The notes under the pieces are model-generated. The model did not search any database, was not told where the DNA came from, and saw only the letters and a list, made by a program, of their open reading frames with translations. Positions 37,578 to 47,515 of a stretch of 64,000 nt of DNA are shown here, one piece after another. Source of the stretch: Shewanella sp. UCD-KL12 (GTDB lineage: Bacteria; Pseudomonadota; Gammaproteobacteria; Enterobacterales; Shewanellaceae); assembly GCF_001957125.1 (NCBI RefSeq), contig NZ_MPHJ01000001.1, positions 1,371,765 to 1,435,764 of the forward strand, written 5' to 3'. The position numbers and the translations under genes are program-made. Position 1 is the stretch's first letter; each line of letters starts with the position of its first letter.

Positions 37578-38408
37578 ATGAAAAACAGTTCACTTATCGC
37601 CAGCTTACTTTTTACTGCTACTGTCAGTACAGGAGTGAGTGCACATTCAACTGGTCATGAAGCTATGACATTGCAGCAAGCAGTGAGTAGCGACTTCAGG
37701 CAAGCAAAAAATGCTGAGCGAGATAATTATCGACATCCAGCAGAAACCCTCGCATTTTTTGATATTAAGCCGTCAGATACTGTGGTTGAGCTTTGGCCTG
37801 GCGGTGGTTGGTATGCAGAGATTTTAGCACCATACTTGGCCAGTGAAGGGCAATATGTCGCTGGTAACTTTGATACAAAAACTGATGATGAGAAAAAAAA
37901 GCAAGGTTACCGTGTTAAATCTGGCTTAAAATTCGAAGCTTGGCTTAAGAGTAACCGTAACGTTTTGGGCAAGGCGACAACAGTCACTTTTGAGCCACCA
38001 AAACATTACGCTTTAGGCACTGAGGCCAGCGTAGATACTGTTCTGACATTCAGAAACCTACATAATTGGGCAATGAAAGGGCACCTAGAGCCTGTGTTTG
38101 AGTCTGCTTATGATGTACTTAAATCAGGTGGTACGTTTGGGGTTGTTGAACATAGAGCAAATCCTGGGATGGATGCAAAAACTGGCTATATGGATGAAGC
38201 AGAAGTCATCGCTTTAGCTGAAAAAGTTGGCTTTACGCTTGTCGCTAAGTCAGAGATAAATGCCAACAGTAAAGATACTAAAAACTACCCTAAAGGGGTT
38301 TGGACTTTACCACCTAGACTTGCTCTTGATGCCCAAGATAAAGAAAAGTATCTGGCGATTGGTGAGAGCGATCGCATGACGTTAAAATTTATTAAAAACA
38401 GCCAATAA
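37578..38408 (+). CDS. Exported methyltransferase-like protein (COG4798 type)
   Basis: The 276-residue precursor starts with a Sec signal ending around SVSA/HST (residues 1-23). A class I methyltransferase-like domain follows, with VVELWPGGGWYAEILAPYL at about 70-90 in place of the usual SAM-binding glycine motif. Related proteins are annotated as predicted methyltransferases. Because S-adenosylmethionine is not expected in the periplasm, the real activity is uncertain. The gene stands alone with a GGAAG site before the ATG. Confidence 0.78.
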   Translation: MKNSSLIASLLFTATVSTGVSAHSTGHEAMTLQQAVSSDFRQAKNAERDNYRHPAETLAFFDIKPSDTVVELWPGGGWYAEILAPYLASEGQYVAGNFDTKTDDEKKKQGYRVKSGLKFEAWLKSNRNVLGKATTVTFEPPKHYALGTEASVDTVLTFRNLHNWAMKGHLEPVFESAYDVLKSGGTFGVVEHRANPGMDAKTGYMDEAEVIALAEKVGFTLVAKSEINANSKDTKNYPKGVWTLPPRLALDAQDKEKYLAIGESDRMTLKFIKNSQ

Positions 38409-38452
38409 ATAACTGACATCATCGTTTATCTATGGCAATCTTGCGCCCCCTG

Positions 38453-38730
38453 ATACCAATCAGTATAAAGATAAGATTGCTCAGTGAGAGTTTAGCGCTT
38501 CAGAGGTAAGGTTATTAATTGCTCCTGCATTAACGACATTCAGAACATCTATGTCTAAGCTCGTTAACACAGCATATGAAGCGCTAAAGCTCGCCTTTTA
38601 GGCGTGTTTTGGCTGCCTAGCTTTTCGTTGAACAGCTTCACAAGGGAATCACCATTCCATCAGCTATTCGCCTTGAATTAGTTGCCAAAAATACGTTGAG
38701 CTGCTCTCTTTCTTACAATGATTGGTATTA
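38453..38730 (+). mobile_element. MITE-like interspersed element, copy 1
   Basis: The ~278-base non-coding element begins ATACCAATCAGTATAA and ends with the inverted form ATGATTGGTATT. The interior contains TTTAGCGCTTC and its exact inverse GAAGCGCTAAA, which could fold the transcript. The core GGCTGCCTA...AAGGGA...ACCATT is shared with copies at 46614 and 50256. It encodes no transposase, so any movement would need an enzyme supplied from elsewhere. It abuts the AAGGAGG site of the next gene. Confidence 0.75.
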
Positions 38731-38744
38731 AGGAGGCGTTTACG

Positions 38745-39653
38745 TTGATCACAGTCAATAGAATGAGGGTTGATGATATGTCGGAGCATTACAACTTGGG
38801 CAATGACCTTGAGTTTCAATTACCCCATATTCGTTTATCGGGAAAATGCTGGGGTGACTCTAGTAAACCATTACTACTTGCACTACACGGTTGGTTAGAC
38901 AACGCAGATAGTTATGTCCCCCTCGCTCAACATTTATCAAAATACCAGATTATAGCGATCGATTGGCCAGGGCATGGGCACTCAGAGCACAGACCTGGTT
39001 TATATCCATTACATTGGATTGATTATCTTTATGATCTTGAGGTCCTGATTAATCGTTTGAGTGAGCAAAATCAACTTGCGGGACTTATTGGTCACTCGTT
39101 AGGTGGCATTGTTGCTGCAGCGTATACCGCAGCTTTTCCTCAAAGGGTTGCTAAGTTAGTTTTGATGGAGGCTGTATGCCCCTTGTTTGAGCCTGCCTCA
39201 AACAATAATCATAGGTTAACTAATAGCTTTGCAAGTCACTTACAGATGCTAAGAAAAGTAGGGGCGCCTGCTGCAGTTTATGACTCAATAGATGTGGCTG
39301 TTAAAGCACGTACGCGGCTAACAGGGCTACAAGCATCATGGTGTAAGCTAATTGTTGAGAGAAACATGATGGCATCGAGTCATGGCGTGAGTTGGCGAAG
39401 CGATCCTCGACTAAAATTAGATTCACCTTTGAGGCTGACTTTTGAGCAAGTAGACGCCTTGATGACAGAGCATGAGGTAGAAACACTGCTAATCACGGCA
39501 GATAATGGTTATAAGCAGATAGATACTTTACTTCCTAAAGCGCAAGGATGGTTCAAGCGTCTCTCATCGGTAAAGTTAAGTGGTGATCACCATTTACACA
39601 TGGGGAATGCCGAAAATGTGGCGAAGTCGATTGAAGAGTTTATGTCGAAATGA
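38745..39653 (+). CDS. Alpha/beta-fold hydrolase
   Basis: The roughly 300-residue protein is a soluble alpha/beta hydrolase. It has the oxyanion segment LHGWLDNADSY, DWPGHGHSEH and the nucleophile elbow GHSLGG (Ser near residue 100). The catalytic His is probably in GDHHLHM near the end. I chose TTG 38745 because AAGGAGG lies 8 bases before it. A longer frame from 38718 starts inside the repeat element, and ATG at 38763 or 38778 are alternatives. The substrate is unknown. Confidence 0.85.
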   Translation: MITVNRMRVDDMSEHYNLGNDLEFQLPHIRLSGKCWGDSSKPLLLALHGWLDNADSYVPLAQHLSKYQIIAIDWPGHGHSEHRPGLYPLHWIDYLYDLEVLINRLSEQNQLAGLIGHSLGGIVAAAYTAAFPQRVAKLVLMEAVCPLFEPASNNNHRLTNSFASHLQMLRKVGAPAAVYDSIDVAVKARTRLTGLQASWCKLIVERNMMASSHGVSWRSDPRLKLDSPLRLTFEQVDALMTEHEVETLLITADNGYKQIDTLLPKAQGWFKRLSSVKLSGDHHLHMGNAENVAKSIEEFMSK

Positions 39654-39664
39654 TGAAATAAGAT

Positions 39665-39691
39665 AAACCCTAAAAAGGGACTAGGTTTTTT
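39665..39691 (+). terminator. Probable terminator after the hydrolase gene
   Basis: AAACCCTA pairs partly with TAGGTTT, followed by a run of T. The stem is short, so it is only a moderate terminator. It lies 12 bases after the stop codon. Confidence 0.45.
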
Positions 39692-39701
39692 ACTCTATTT
39701 A

Positions 39702-39717
39702 TGTGATGATGATCAAA
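39702..39717. promoter_or_regulatory. CRP-like site upstream of fadD
   Basis: TGTGATGATGATCAAA matches the CRP consensus TGTGA-N6-TCACA at nine of ten specified positions. It is about 130 bases ahead of fadD. CRP activates fadD in E. coli, so the position is sensible. Confidence 0.5.
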
Positions 39718-39848
39718 ATTAAAACACCTGTATGAAATCGGTGTTTATTATAAAAACAATTAAAATCAGCGTTTTTGCTTGTTGATTTACAGGCTATTTA
39801 TAGACCGATAGGTTTATATCCACTGAATGTGGCTTTAGGAGAATTTTT

Positions 39849-41522
39849 GTGGAACAGATTTGGATTAACAATTTACCGGATGATGTACCCTCTGAGATCA
39901 ATGTTGAGCAGTATGACTCACTTGTTGAGATGTTTGAGACCTCAGTGTCCAAGTATGCCGACCAGCCTGCATTTGTTAATATGGGCGCGACATTAACTTA
40001 CCGGAAACTTGAAGAGCGCAGTCGCGCTTTCGCCGCTTACCTTCAAAACGAGCTTAAGCTTAAAAAGGGCGACAAAGTTGCGATAATGATGCCCAACCTG
40101 CTGCAGTATCCGATTGCACTGTTTGGTGTTTTACGTGCAGGTTTAGTGGTCGTAAATGTTAATCCCCTTTATACACCCAGAGAGTTAAAACACCAATTAA
40201 ATGACTCTGGTGCCAAAGCCATTGTGGTTGTGTCTAACTTTGCTCATACACTTGAGAAAGTCGTTGATCAGACACCCGTTGAGAGCGTTATTTTAACAGG
40301 GCTAGGTGATCTGCTTAGTGCACCAAAGCGCACCCTAGTAAACTTTGTTGTTAAATATATTAAAAAGATGGTCCCTAAGTACGACCTTCCACATGCGATA
40401 TCGATGAGAAAAGCACTGAGTAAAGGACGTCGATTACAGTATGTTAAGCCTAAACTGGTCAAAGAGGATCTTGCATTCTTACAGTATACCGGTGGCACAA
40501 CGGGTGTATCTAAAGGTGCCATGCTGAGTCATGGAAATATTGTCAGCAACTTGCTACAAGCTGATGCAGCATATTCACCGCTTTTGATCGATGGCAAAGA
40601 ATTTGTCGTTACAGCACTGCCGCTTTATCATATTTTTGCACTTACGGTTAACTGCCTATTGTTCATGCATAAAGGCGCCAATAACTTGCTGATCACTAAC
40701 CCAAGAGATCTACCTGCATTTATTGGTGAATTGAAGAAACACCCTTATACCGCAATTACCGGTGTGAATACGCTATTTAATGCACTGGTGAATTCAGATG
40801 AGTTTAGTCAGCTAGACTTCACTCATCTAAAGCTTTCGATTGGTGGCGGAATGGCTGTCCAGCGTGCTGTTGCGGATAAATGGCAGTCCATTACCCAAAC
40901 TAAATTACTCGAAGGTTATGGCTTGACCGAAGCTTCACCTTTAGTTTCATGCTGTCCCTATAATCTTGTTGGCTATAATGGCTCAATTGGCTTTCCTGTC
41001 GCCATGACTGATATTCAAGTGCGCGATGATGACGGTAAAGTGTTAGCACAAGGTGAGGTTGGTGAACTGTTTGCCAAAGGGCCGCAAATAATGCTGGGCT
41101 ATTGGCAACGTCCAGAAGAGACTGCAAAAGTTATCGATGAACAAGGTTATTTAGCGACCGGCGATATCGGCTATATGGACGAGCAGGGCTACTTTTTTAT
41201 TGTCGATCGAAAGAAAGATATGATCTTAGTTTCAGGCTTCAATGTATTCCCTAATGAAGTTGAGGATGTTGTTGCTATGCATGCCAGTGTGGTTGAGGTT
41301 GCAGCTGTAGGTGTTCCTAACGATATTTCTGGTGAAACAGTGAAGGTGTTTGTCGTTCCAAGTGATAAATCTTTGAGCGAACGTGATGTCATTGACCACT
41401 GTCGCGAGCATTTAACGGGATATAAAGTACCTAAGCTGGTAGAATTCAGAGATGAGCTACCGAAGACTAACGTAGGCAAGATCTTACGTAGAGAGTTAAG
41501 GGATGAAGTGAAGTCAGCTTAA
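39849..41522 (+). CDS. fadD: Long-chain fatty acid-CoA ligase
   Basis: FadD activates fatty acids to acyl-CoA with ATP at the inner membrane, coupling uptake to beta-oxidation. The 557-residue protein follows E. coli FadD closely from its N-terminus. It has the AMP-binding [12 protein letters not shown], the later GYGLTEASP and the FACS-type [20 protein letters not shown]. The start is GTG with AGGAG eight bases ahead, echoing the non-ATG start in E. coli. It is followed by a strong terminator. The regulator fadR is 8 kb downstream. Confidence 0.97.
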   Translation: MEQIWINNLPDDVPSEINVEQYDSLVEMFETSVSKYADQPAFVNMGATLTYRKLEERSRAFAAYLQNELKLKKGDKVAIMMPNLLQYPIALFGVLRAGLVVVNVNPLYTPRELKHQLNDSGAKAIVVVSNFAHTLEKVVDQTPVESVILTGLGDLLSAPKRTLVNFVVKYIKKMVPKYDLPHAISMRKALSKGRRLQYVKPKLVKEDLAFLQYTGGTTGVSKGAMLSHGNIVSNLLQADAAYSPLLIDGKEFVVTALPLYHIFALTVNCLLFMHKGANNLLITNPRDLPAFIGELKKHPYTAITGVNTLFNALVNSDEFSQLDFTHLKLSIGGGMAVQRAVADKWQSITQTKLLEGYGLTEASPLVSCCPYNLVGYNGSIGFPVAMTDIQVRDDDGKVLAQGEVGELFAKGPQIMLGYWQRPEETAKVIDEQGYLATGDIGYMDEQGYFFIVDRKKDMILVSGFNVFPNEVEDVVAMHASVVEVAAVGVPNDISGETVKVFVVPSDKSLSERDVIDHCREHLTGYKVPKLVEFRDELPKTNVGKILRRELRDEVKSA

Positions 41523-41544
41523 CCCTCATCCTATTAGATTCTCG

Positions 41545-41570
41545 AAACCGGCTTTAGGCCGGTTTTTTTT
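41545..41570 (+). terminator. Intrinsic terminator of fadD
   Basis: AAACCGG pairs with CCGGTTT, followed by an eight-base T run. It separates fadD from rnd, whose start lies about 30 bases further on. Confidence 0.85.
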
Positions 41571-41600
41571 ATGGTAGTGACATCAACTTGGGAGAAGAAA

Positions 41601-42719
41601 TTGTTAACGTTTGAATATATAGATGATGATGCGAGCTTAACAAAGCTAGTTGCGCAATATCGCCAGAGTCAATTACTGGTATTAGATACAGAGTTTGTTC
41701 GCACACGCACATATTATGCCCGCTTAGGCCTTATTCAAGCCTATGATGGCAAAACGTTGGCATTAATTGACCCTGTGGCTGTGAGTAATTTGGCAGAGTT
41801 TTGGCAACTGCTGACGGTGCCAGAGATCACAACTGTACTGCATTCTTGTAGCGAAGATTTAGAAGTGTTTGCCCGTAATGGTAATTGTCAGCCCTTTAAA
41901 CTGTTTGATAGCCAGATAGCGGCATCACTTTGTGGCTTCGGTCATGGGCTAGGGTATGGCAAACTTGTCGAGCAAACGTTAGATATCGTATTGGATAAAG
42001 GTGAGTCTAGAACAGATTGGATGAAGCGCCCACTGTCAGAAGCTCAGCTTAATTACGCAGCCAATGATGTGTATTACCTCTATAACCTCTATCCTCAATT
42101 GATTGAAAAGCTAGAAGAACAAGATAGATTAGCTTGGGTCTTCGAAGAGGGGGAGCGAATGACGAAAGACCGATTGACTCCGCCTAACCTTGACCAAGCA
42201 TACCTTAAAGTAAAAAATGCATTTCAACTGAGTCCTAAGCAACTCGCCTTTTTGAAAGTGCTGGCTAAATGGCGTCTACAAAAAGCGTTATCTCGCGATT
42301 TAGCTGTTGGCTTCGTGGTTAAAGATCATGCTTTGATTGGCTTAGCAAAGAAACAGCCTAAGTCTAATAATGAGCTGTTTAATATGACGGAGCTGACTGA
42401 GCAGGAGAAGCGGATCCACGGAAAGGACATTCTAGCCTTACTTAAAACCGCCGATCTGGATAATCCACCTAAAGCGATTGATGTGATTGCACTCAAAACA
42501 GGCTATAAGTCTTCATTTAAAGCGATTAAAAATTGCTTAGTGGCTATCGCAGAAAACAAGCAGGTATCGATTGAACTGTTAGGCTCGAAGCGACACATTC
42601 ATGAGTACTTGCAGTGGTTATGGGATGGTAAAGTCACTGCTACGCCACTCTTGTTGACAGGTTGGCGTAAAGGGTTAGTAGAGACCAGTTTGAATGAGCT
42701 GAAGCTATCGAATATCTAG
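41601..42719 (+). CDS. rnd: Ribonuclease D
   Basis: RNase D is a 3'-5' exoribonuclease that trims tRNA precursors. The 372-residue protein has the DEDD exonuclease core: LDTEFVRTRTYY, HSCSEDLEVF and the YAANDVYYLY segment with the last Asp. HRDC-like domains follow in the C-terminal half. An ATG at 41571 opens the frame, but it lies on the fadD terminator. GGAGAAG before TTG 41601 and alignment with the E. coli N-terminus favour the later start. The fadD-rnd order is as in E. coli. Confidence 0.93.
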   Translation: MLTFEYIDDDASLTKLVAQYRQSQLLVLDTEFVRTRTYYARLGLIQAYDGKTLALIDPVAVSNLAEFWQLLTVPEITTVLHSCSEDLEVFARNGNCQPFKLFDSQIAASLCGFGHGLGYGKLVEQTLDIVLDKGESRTDWMKRPLSEAQLNYAANDVYYLYNLYPQLIEKLEEQDRLAWVFEEGERMTKDRLTPPNLDQAYLKVKNAFQLSPKQLAFLKVLAKWRLQKALSRDLAVGFVVKDHALIGLAKKQPKSNNELFNMTELTEQEKRIHGKDILALLKTADLDNPPKAIDVIALKTGYKSSFKAIKNCLVAIAENKQVSIELLGSKRHIHEYLQWLWDGKVTATPLLLTGWRKGLVETSLNELKLSNI

Positions 42720-42744
42720 CCCTAGCGTGTATATAGGCACAATA

Positions 42745-42778
42745 AAAAACGCCGTATTTTAATCAATACGGCGTTTTT
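42745..42778. terminator. Bidirectional terminator between rnd and minE
   Basis: AAAAACGCCGTATT pairs perfectly with AATACGGCGTTTTT around a 6-base loop, with U tracts in both directions. It can end both rnd (plus) and minCDE (minus) transcripts. Confidence 0.9.
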
Positions 42779-42794
42779 GTATCTTGCGGGGAAA

Positions 42795-43052
42795 CTACTT
42801 CTCAGGAAGAGTGACATTGAGCTCTAACACTGAGAGCTTGTCATCGTTTTGATCTAACTGTACTGAGACCTGATCGGTTTCAACCTGAACATACTTTCTG
42901 ATCACCTCGATGATCTCTTGCTTCATCTTTGGGAAGTAGTCAGGGGCATCACGCTCTCCGCGTTGATGTGCAACTATGATCTGTAACCTTTCTTTGGCTG
43001 TAGATGCAGTACTGGACTTCTTTTTTGTTTTGAAATAATCAAGTAATGACAT
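42795..43052 (-). CDS. minE: Cell division topological specificity factor MinE
   Basis: MinE drives pole-to-pole oscillation of MinD by stimulating its ATPase. The 85-residue protein has the membrane-targeting N-terminus [12 protein letters not shown], the MinD-contact helix containing [15 protein letters not shown] and a C-terminal topological domain. It is the last gene of minCDE, two bases after the minD stop. Confidence 0.97.
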   Translation of the reverse strand: MSLLDYFKTKKKSSTASTAKERLQIIVAHQRGERDAPDYFPKMKQEIIEVIRKYVQVETDQVSVQLDQNDDKLSVLELNVTLPEK

Positions 43053-43054
43053 AA

Positions 43055-43864
43055 TTAGCTACCAAATATCCTTTTCAAAAAACCTTTTTTCTCTTCAGTG
43101 ACAAAGCGTAAAGGAAGCTCTTCACCAAGTAAGCGTTCTACACTGTCGCTGTATGCTTTTCCTGCATCACTCTCTTGATCTATGATCACTGGAACACCTG
43201 AGTTTGATGCTTTTAACACAGCTTGTGATTCAGGTATGACACCAATAAGTGGAATTGCGAGGATCTCCTCTACATCTTCAACACTTAACATCTCACCTGT
43301 AGATACGCGAGCTGGAGAGTAGCGAGTGAGTAGCAGGTACTCTTTAACTGGCTCAAGACCTTCCTCTGCACGTTTAGACTTACTCTGTAACATGCCTAGA
43401 ATACGATCTGAATCTCTTACTGAGCTCACTTCTGGGTTTGTTGTTACAATGGCAATATCAGCGAAATAGAGTGCCATCATGGCACCTGTTTCTATGCCTG
43501 CAGGTGAATCACAAATGATATATTCAAATGTTTCAGCAAGATCTGCCAGTACTTTACCCACACCTTCTTTTGTTAAGGCATCTTTATCACGTGTTTGTGA
43601 GGCTGGAAGTACATAAAGCTGTTCACAACGCTTATCTTTAATCAGAGTCTGGTTTAAATTTGCTTCACCATTGATAACGTTAACGAAGTCATAAACAACA
43701 CGACGTTCACAGCCCATGATAAGGTCCAAATTTCTAAGGCCAATATCAAAATCGACAACAACAGTTTTATGTCCTTTTAATGCCAACCCTGTAGCAATAG
43801 CTGCACTAGAAGTTGTTTTTCCTACACCGCCTTTGCCTGAGGTGACAACAATAATTTGTGCCAT
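43055..43864 (-). CDS. minD: Septum site-determining ATPase MinD
   Basis: MinD binds the membrane in its ATP form, recruits MinC to block division at the poles, and is released by MinE. The 269-residue protein has the deviant Walker [10 protein letters not shown] (9-17), [10 protein letters not shown] and switch region DSPAGIETG. It ends in an amphipathic membrane-targeting helix, [13 protein letters not shown]. It lies between minC and minE on one strand. Confidence 0.98.
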   Translation of the reverse strand: MAQIIVVTSGKGGVGKTTSSAAIATGLALKGHKTVVVDFDIGLRNLDLIMGCERRVVYDFVNVINGEANLNQTLIKDKRCEQLYVLPASQTRDKDALTKEGVGKVLADLAETFEYIICDSPAGIETGAMMALYFADIAIVTTNPEVSSVRDSDRILGMLQSKSKRAEEGLEPVKEYLLLTRYSPARVSTGEMLSVEDVEEILAIPLIGVIPESQAVLKASNSGVPVIIDQESDAGKAYSDSVERLLGEELPLRFVTEEKKGFLKRIFGS

Positions 43865-43891
43865 GTATTCATCTATCCTTATTATCTGTCT

Positions 43892-44557
43892 TTAAAGTGG
43901 TAGCGACTCAATGGTAAGCGATTCGCCTTCGAGTCGAATACAACCACTTTTTGTTGTGCTATTTGCTTGAATGTGTTCGGTCAACCAGTACTGACCAGCG
44001 ATTGAAACAAGCTCTGCTTCAATCGATTTTGCGACTATTACCGCATGTTTATCACCTGATGCGCCCGCCATTGCCTTACCACGAAGGGAGCCATAAACAT
44101 GGATGCTGCCATCTGCGATGAGCTCTGCACCATTACCAACAGTACCGACGATAATCAGATCGCCATTTTTGGCATACACTTGTTGGCCTGAACGAATGTT
44201 TTTACTGATAACTTTAGTTATCTTCGGCATTTGAGGCTGGGTTTGGCTTTGTTTACCTGATTTTATCAGTGCAAGGCCAAGGGCTTTCGCTTTAGTGGCT
44301 ATCTCTGTAATAGCTGCTGTAATACCTACAATGACAAGTTGCCTTGAAGTGAGCAGGTCTTTTAATGCATCAAGATTATAATCAGGATCAGTAATTGAAC
44401 TAAGATTGACGACCAAAGGGGCGCCAATAAAAAATTGAGGGGCAATAGCTAACTTGCTATCAAGCTCTGCTGCGACTTTATCCAGATCAAAATGATTGAT
44501 ATGAAGCACAGAAAGCGTAAAAGAGGAGCCCTTTAACTCTAGGCTGGGTTTCTGCAT
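43892..44557 (-). CDS. minC: Septum inhibitor MinC
   Basis: MinC blocks FtsZ assembly where MinD places it. The 221-residue protein has an N-terminal FtsZ-binding domain starting [18 protein letters not shown] and a C-terminal beta-helix domain with [18 protein letters not shown], which binds MinD. The frame is open 31 codons further upstream, but the conserved N-terminus sets the start at 44557. It heads minCDE and is divergent from ycgL. Confidence 0.96.
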   Translation of the reverse strand: MQKPSLELKGSSFTLSVLHINHFDLDKVAAELDSKLAIAPQFFIGAPLVVNLSSITDPDYNLDALKDLLTSRQLVIVGITAAITEIATKAKALGLALIKSGKQSQTQPQMPKITKVISKNIRSGQQVYAKNGDLIIVGTVGNGAELIADGSIHVYGSLRGKAMAGASGDKHAVIVAKSIEAELVSIAGQYWLTEHIQANSTTKSGCIRLEGESLTIESLPL

Positions 44558-44678
44558 TCCGATATTGCTCTTTATTAATGGCCAGCATAGATGCTGATGT
44601 GCATTATATTCCTGACTGTCCATGTTATAGTGTGGCTCTGTAACTGGCAAGTTGAATAGTTTGGAAAGTTGGTAGTAT

Positions 44679-44960
44679 ATGATCTGTGCTGTGTATAAGA
44701 GTCGCCGTAAGGCTGACAGTTATCTTTTTATTGAAAAACGCAATGAATTTGAACGGGTTCCTGAAGCATTACTTGAGATGTTTGGTGAAGCTGAACTTGT
44801 GATGATGTTGCCTTTATCTAAACGTGATCACTTAGGGTTTGCTGATATCAATAAAGTAAAAAGTGAACTGAAAGAAAAAGGTTATTATTTGCAACTGCCT
44901 CCACCTAAGGTTAACTTACTAGAAGCGCATAAAAAAGAGATTGGATATAGCAGGGATTAA
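44679..44960 (+). CDS. ycgL: YcgL-domain protein
   Basis: The 93-residue protein matches the YcgL family through its whole length ([38 protein letters not shown]). The function is not known. Its place beside minC is conserved in gammaproteobacteria. A lytic transglycosylase gene follows 23 bases later. Confidence 0.95.
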   Translation: MICAVYKSRRKADSYLFIEKRNEFERVPEALLEMFGEAELVMMLPLSKRDHLGFADINKVKSELKEKGYYLQLPPPKVNLLEAHKKEIGYSRD

Positions 44961-44983
44961 GATATCCAAGTTAAGGAAGGTTT

Positions 44984-45979
44984 ATGGTTTTGAAAAAGTG
45001 TGGTTTGTTTCTCGTTTCTTGCTGTCTAATTGTTTCACCGACTATTTTTGCTCAAGAGATACAGAGTGCCACACGTTTTAGCGATTATCTGCTAACGCTA
45101 AAGCAAGAGGCGATTACGCTTGGCATTAGTGAATCGACAATAGCATCAGCTTTCCCTAAGATTAAACGCTTTCGCAAAGCTGTCGTCACCAATGACGACA
45201 GTCTTGAAGGTCTCACCCTAGAAACCTACCTGCCTAATCGTGTCACCGAAACCAATGTGCTTACTGCACGTGCACTTTACAAAGAGCATTATGAAGAGCT
45301 TAATGTGTTGGGCAAAAAATACGGTGTACAACCTCGCTTTATTGTCTCAATGTGGGGTATTGAATCAAATTTTGGCGCACATTTAGCCCATTACCCCGTC
45401 TTATCTGTAACGGCGTCATTAGCGTATAACAAGACTAATGAGCCTTATCATAAGGCTGAGTTTTTCTCAGCGCTAAAAATACTCGATAACGGTCAGCTTG
45501 AATACAGTGAACTCTTAGCTTCTGGAGAGGGAGGGTTAGGCTTAATGCAGATGTCTGCCTCACATTACCTCAGCGCTACACAAGATAGCAATGGTGATGG
45601 CAGTCAAAACATTTGGAGTGACTCCTTCGATGCCATGGCGCTAGCTGCTGCTTACCTGCAAGGGGCTGGCTGGAAAAGTCAGGAAACCTGGGGACGGCAA
45701 GTGTTAACCCCTGAAGGTTTCGATGAAGCATTGGTTGGTTTATCGACTCAAAAGACCTTCTCACAATGGTCAGAACTTGGTATCACTCGCTTTGATGGCA
45801 GCCAGTTACCTAAACGTGACGATATGCAGATCTCTTTAATCATGCCGGACGGTATTACAGGCAGGAAGTACCTTGTTTATGATAATTTCCGGGCTTTATT
45901 GACTTGGAAAAACTCTGCATACTTTGCCGTTTCTGTTGCCTATCTCTCTGAGCGGATTAAATATCCCCCAATTGAGTGA
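44984..45979 (+). CDS. MltB-like lytic murein transglycosylase
   Basis: The enzyme cleaves peptidoglycan glycan strands with formation of 1,6-anhydromuramic acid. The 331-residue precursor has a signal peptide (about 1-23, ending IFAQ) and the catalytic Glu in SMWGIESNFGAH. Later motifs GEGGLGLMQMSASHYL and AAYLQGAGW are typical of MltB-type transglycosylases. No lipobox cysteine is at the cleavage site, so it is probably soluble in the periplasm. It may share a transcript with ycgL. Confidence 0.92.
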   Translation: MVLKKCGLFLVSCCLIVSPTIFAQEIQSATRFSDYLLTLKQEAITLGISESTIASAFPKIKRFRKAVVTNDDSLEGLTLETYLPNRVTETNVLTARALYKEHYEELNVLGKKYGVQPRFIVSMWGIESNFGAHLAHYPVLSVTASLAYNKTNEPYHKAEFFSALKILDNGQLEYSELLASGEGGLGLMQMSASHYLSATQDSNGDGSQNIWSDSFDAMALAAAYLQGAGWKSQETWGRQVLTPEGFDEALVGLSTQKTFSQWSELGITRFDGSQLPKRDDMQISLIMPDGITGRKYLVYDNFRALLTWKNSAYFAVSVAYLSERIKYPPIE

Positions 45980-46084
45980 GCGCCATCTCATCAAGGATAT
46001 TTAATGGCTCGACCCAAGTCACTACAATGTGTACTGCAGCTAGTGTAAAATAGTGCTATTGAGTTAGCTTTATAGAAAATATTA

Positions 46085-46525
46085 ATGGCATTTTGGAAAG
46101 AAAAAACCTTAGCTGAGTTGGATATCACTGAGTGGGAATCTCTATGCGACGGTTGTGGAAAGTGTTGCTTAAATAAATTGATTGATGATGAGACGGAAGA
46201 TCTCTACTACACGAATGCCGCTTGTAAACTGCTTGACCATAAAGAGGGTCATTGCATTCACTATATTCAAAGATTTAATTTTGTCCCTTCATGCACCCAG
46301 GTCACGATAGATAACCTTGCACAGCTCACTTGGTTACCAGATAGTTGTGCTTATCGTCGACTTTACTTAGGTAAAGAACTGCCAAGCTGGCATCCATTGA
46401 TTACTGGCTCAAAAGATTTAATGCACCAAAAAGGGATGTCGATACAGGATAAGGTCGTTTGTGAGAACAAGGTAAAATATATGGAGGACCATATTGTGCT
46501 TTGGCCTCTTAAAGATCTCGATTAA
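46085..46525 (+). CDS. ycgN: YcgN-family cysteine-cluster protein
   Basis: The 146-residue protein has the CDGCGKCC cluster near residue 20 and further cysteines (AACKLL, HCIHY, SCTQV, DSCAYR) typical of the YcgN/UPF0260 group, which may bind metal or an iron-sulfur centre. Its role is unknown. It has its own start codon and is followed by a strong hairpin terminator. Confidence 0.92.
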   Translation: MAFWKEKTLAELDITEWESLCDGCGKCCLNKLIDDETEDLYYTNAACKLLDHKEGHCIHYIQRFNFVPSCTQVTIDNLAQLTWLPDSCAYRRLYLGKELPSWHPLITGSKDLMHQKGMSIQDKVVCENKVKYMEDHIVLWPLKDLD

Positions 46526-46541
46526 TGCTAGCTAAGTTCAG

Positions 46542-46584
46542 ATATAACAATGCCAGTCAGTGGTGCTGACTGGCATTGTTATAT
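46542..46584 (+). terminator. Perfect 19-bp hairpin after ycgN
   Basis: ATATAACAATGCCAGTCAG pairs without mismatch with CTGACTGGCATTGTTATAT around a 5-base loop. It lies 16 bases after the ycgN stop. The U tract is short, but the stem is unusually long. Confidence 0.8.
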
Positions 46585-46613
46585 TTAGTGTTCAGATTGG
46601 GTTACTTGGCTTT

Positions 46614-46881
46614 ATACCATGTCGCATAAAGATGTGATCACTCAGCGAGAGCTTAACGCTTCTGAGGCAAGGAAGCGAGTGAAGGGCATAGTGATTCTAC
46701 GTTCAAGCTCGATGACGCGGCATTCAGAAGTGCTAAGACTCGCCTTTTAGGAGCTTTTTAGGCTGCCTATTTCTTCGTTGAATAACTTCGTAAGGGAGCC
46801 ACCATTACTTCAGTTATCCGCCACGAACTAGTTTGCCTAAAATAGCTCTGAGTTGAGCACTTTCTTATGCGAAATGGTATT
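46614..46881 (+). mobile_element. MITE-like interspersed element, copy 2
   Basis: The ~268-base element begins ATACCATGTCGCATAAAG and ends CGAAATGGTATT. It shares the interior of copy 1 (CTTAACGCTTCTGA with its near inverse TCAGAAGTGCTAAG, then GGCTGCCTA...AAGGGAGCCACCATT). Same orientation as copy 1. Its right end runs into dsbB, whose last ~14 codons and stop lie inside the element. Confidence 0.75.
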
Positions 46882-47400
46882 AGTTGCCGATAGGGCTGGA
46901 ATAACAAAGATAACCAATGCAAGCAGGTAGGCTCCGAAAGCGCCAATCATGTACTGACCCATAGTGATCCCCATAAACTCCCAAGGCACATCACTACACA
47001 TTCCTGTCGGTAGGAATATTGAAGGCAACCACTCATGTAGTGGCATCCAGCTTGGAAACTCAGGTAAGAAAGAGCAGGTCGCAAATGGTGAGGGGTTCAT
47101 CTGCATATCGACTAACTCTAGCGCAACCTTTAAACCCCAAGCTGCACTGACTCCCCAACCTATCACCGCAAGTAACCTAGCGAATCGATTCTTGTGTCCG
47201 ACTATACCTATTAACCCTGCAGCCAAAATGCCAAAAATTGCCAGTCTTTGGTATATACACATGACACATGGGTCTAGCTTCATCACATGTTGGAAAAAGA
47301 GCGCACAAAGCTCCAGGCCTAGGGCGCTACCAGCAAGGATGCCCCAAGCCAAACGTGATTGGGAAAACTTAATCATCGGATTCAACAGTATATTCTCCAT
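46837..47400 (-). CDS. dsbB: Disulfide bond formation protein DsbB
   Basis: DsbB reoxidises DsbA and passes electrons to quinone. The 187-residue protein has four transmembrane helices, the first periplasmic pair CVMC in [10 protein letters not shown] and a second pair (FATCSF and GMCSDV). The start is uncertain: ATG 47400 opens the frame without a clear binding site, and TTG or ATG codons 5-8 codons later are possible. The C-terminal tail from about ISHKKVL onward is encoded by the interspersed repeat, so the original end has been replaced. Confidence 0.93.
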   Translation of the reverse strand: MENILLNPMIKFSQSRLAWGILAGSALGLELCALFFQHVMKLDPCVMCIYQRLAIFGILAAGLIGIVGHKNRFARLLAVIGWGVSAAWGLKVALELVDMQMNPSPFATCSFLPEFPSWMPLHEWLPSIFLPTGMCSDVPWEFMGITMGQYMIGAFGAYLLALVIFVIPALSATNTISHKKVLNSELF

Positions 47401-47446
47401 AATATTCTTGAAATGGTATTGTCAGCGAAAATGGGTATTAAACCAA

Positions 47447-47474
47447 TAAAAAAAACGCCCGTTATGGGCGTTTA
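47447..47474 (-). terminator. Intrinsic terminator of nhaB
   Basis: On the minus strand AAACGCCC pairs with GGGCGTTT and is followed by a U tract. It ends nhaB transcription before dsbB. Confidence 0.85.
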
Positions 47475-47515
47475 TAAGACTTTAGTGAACTTGAAAAGTT
47501 CATCGAAAACCTAAA

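Noticed and set aside
46964..47449. 161-residue frame opposite dsbB
   Set aside because: Antisense to a conserved membrane protein gene and unlike any family; chance open frame.
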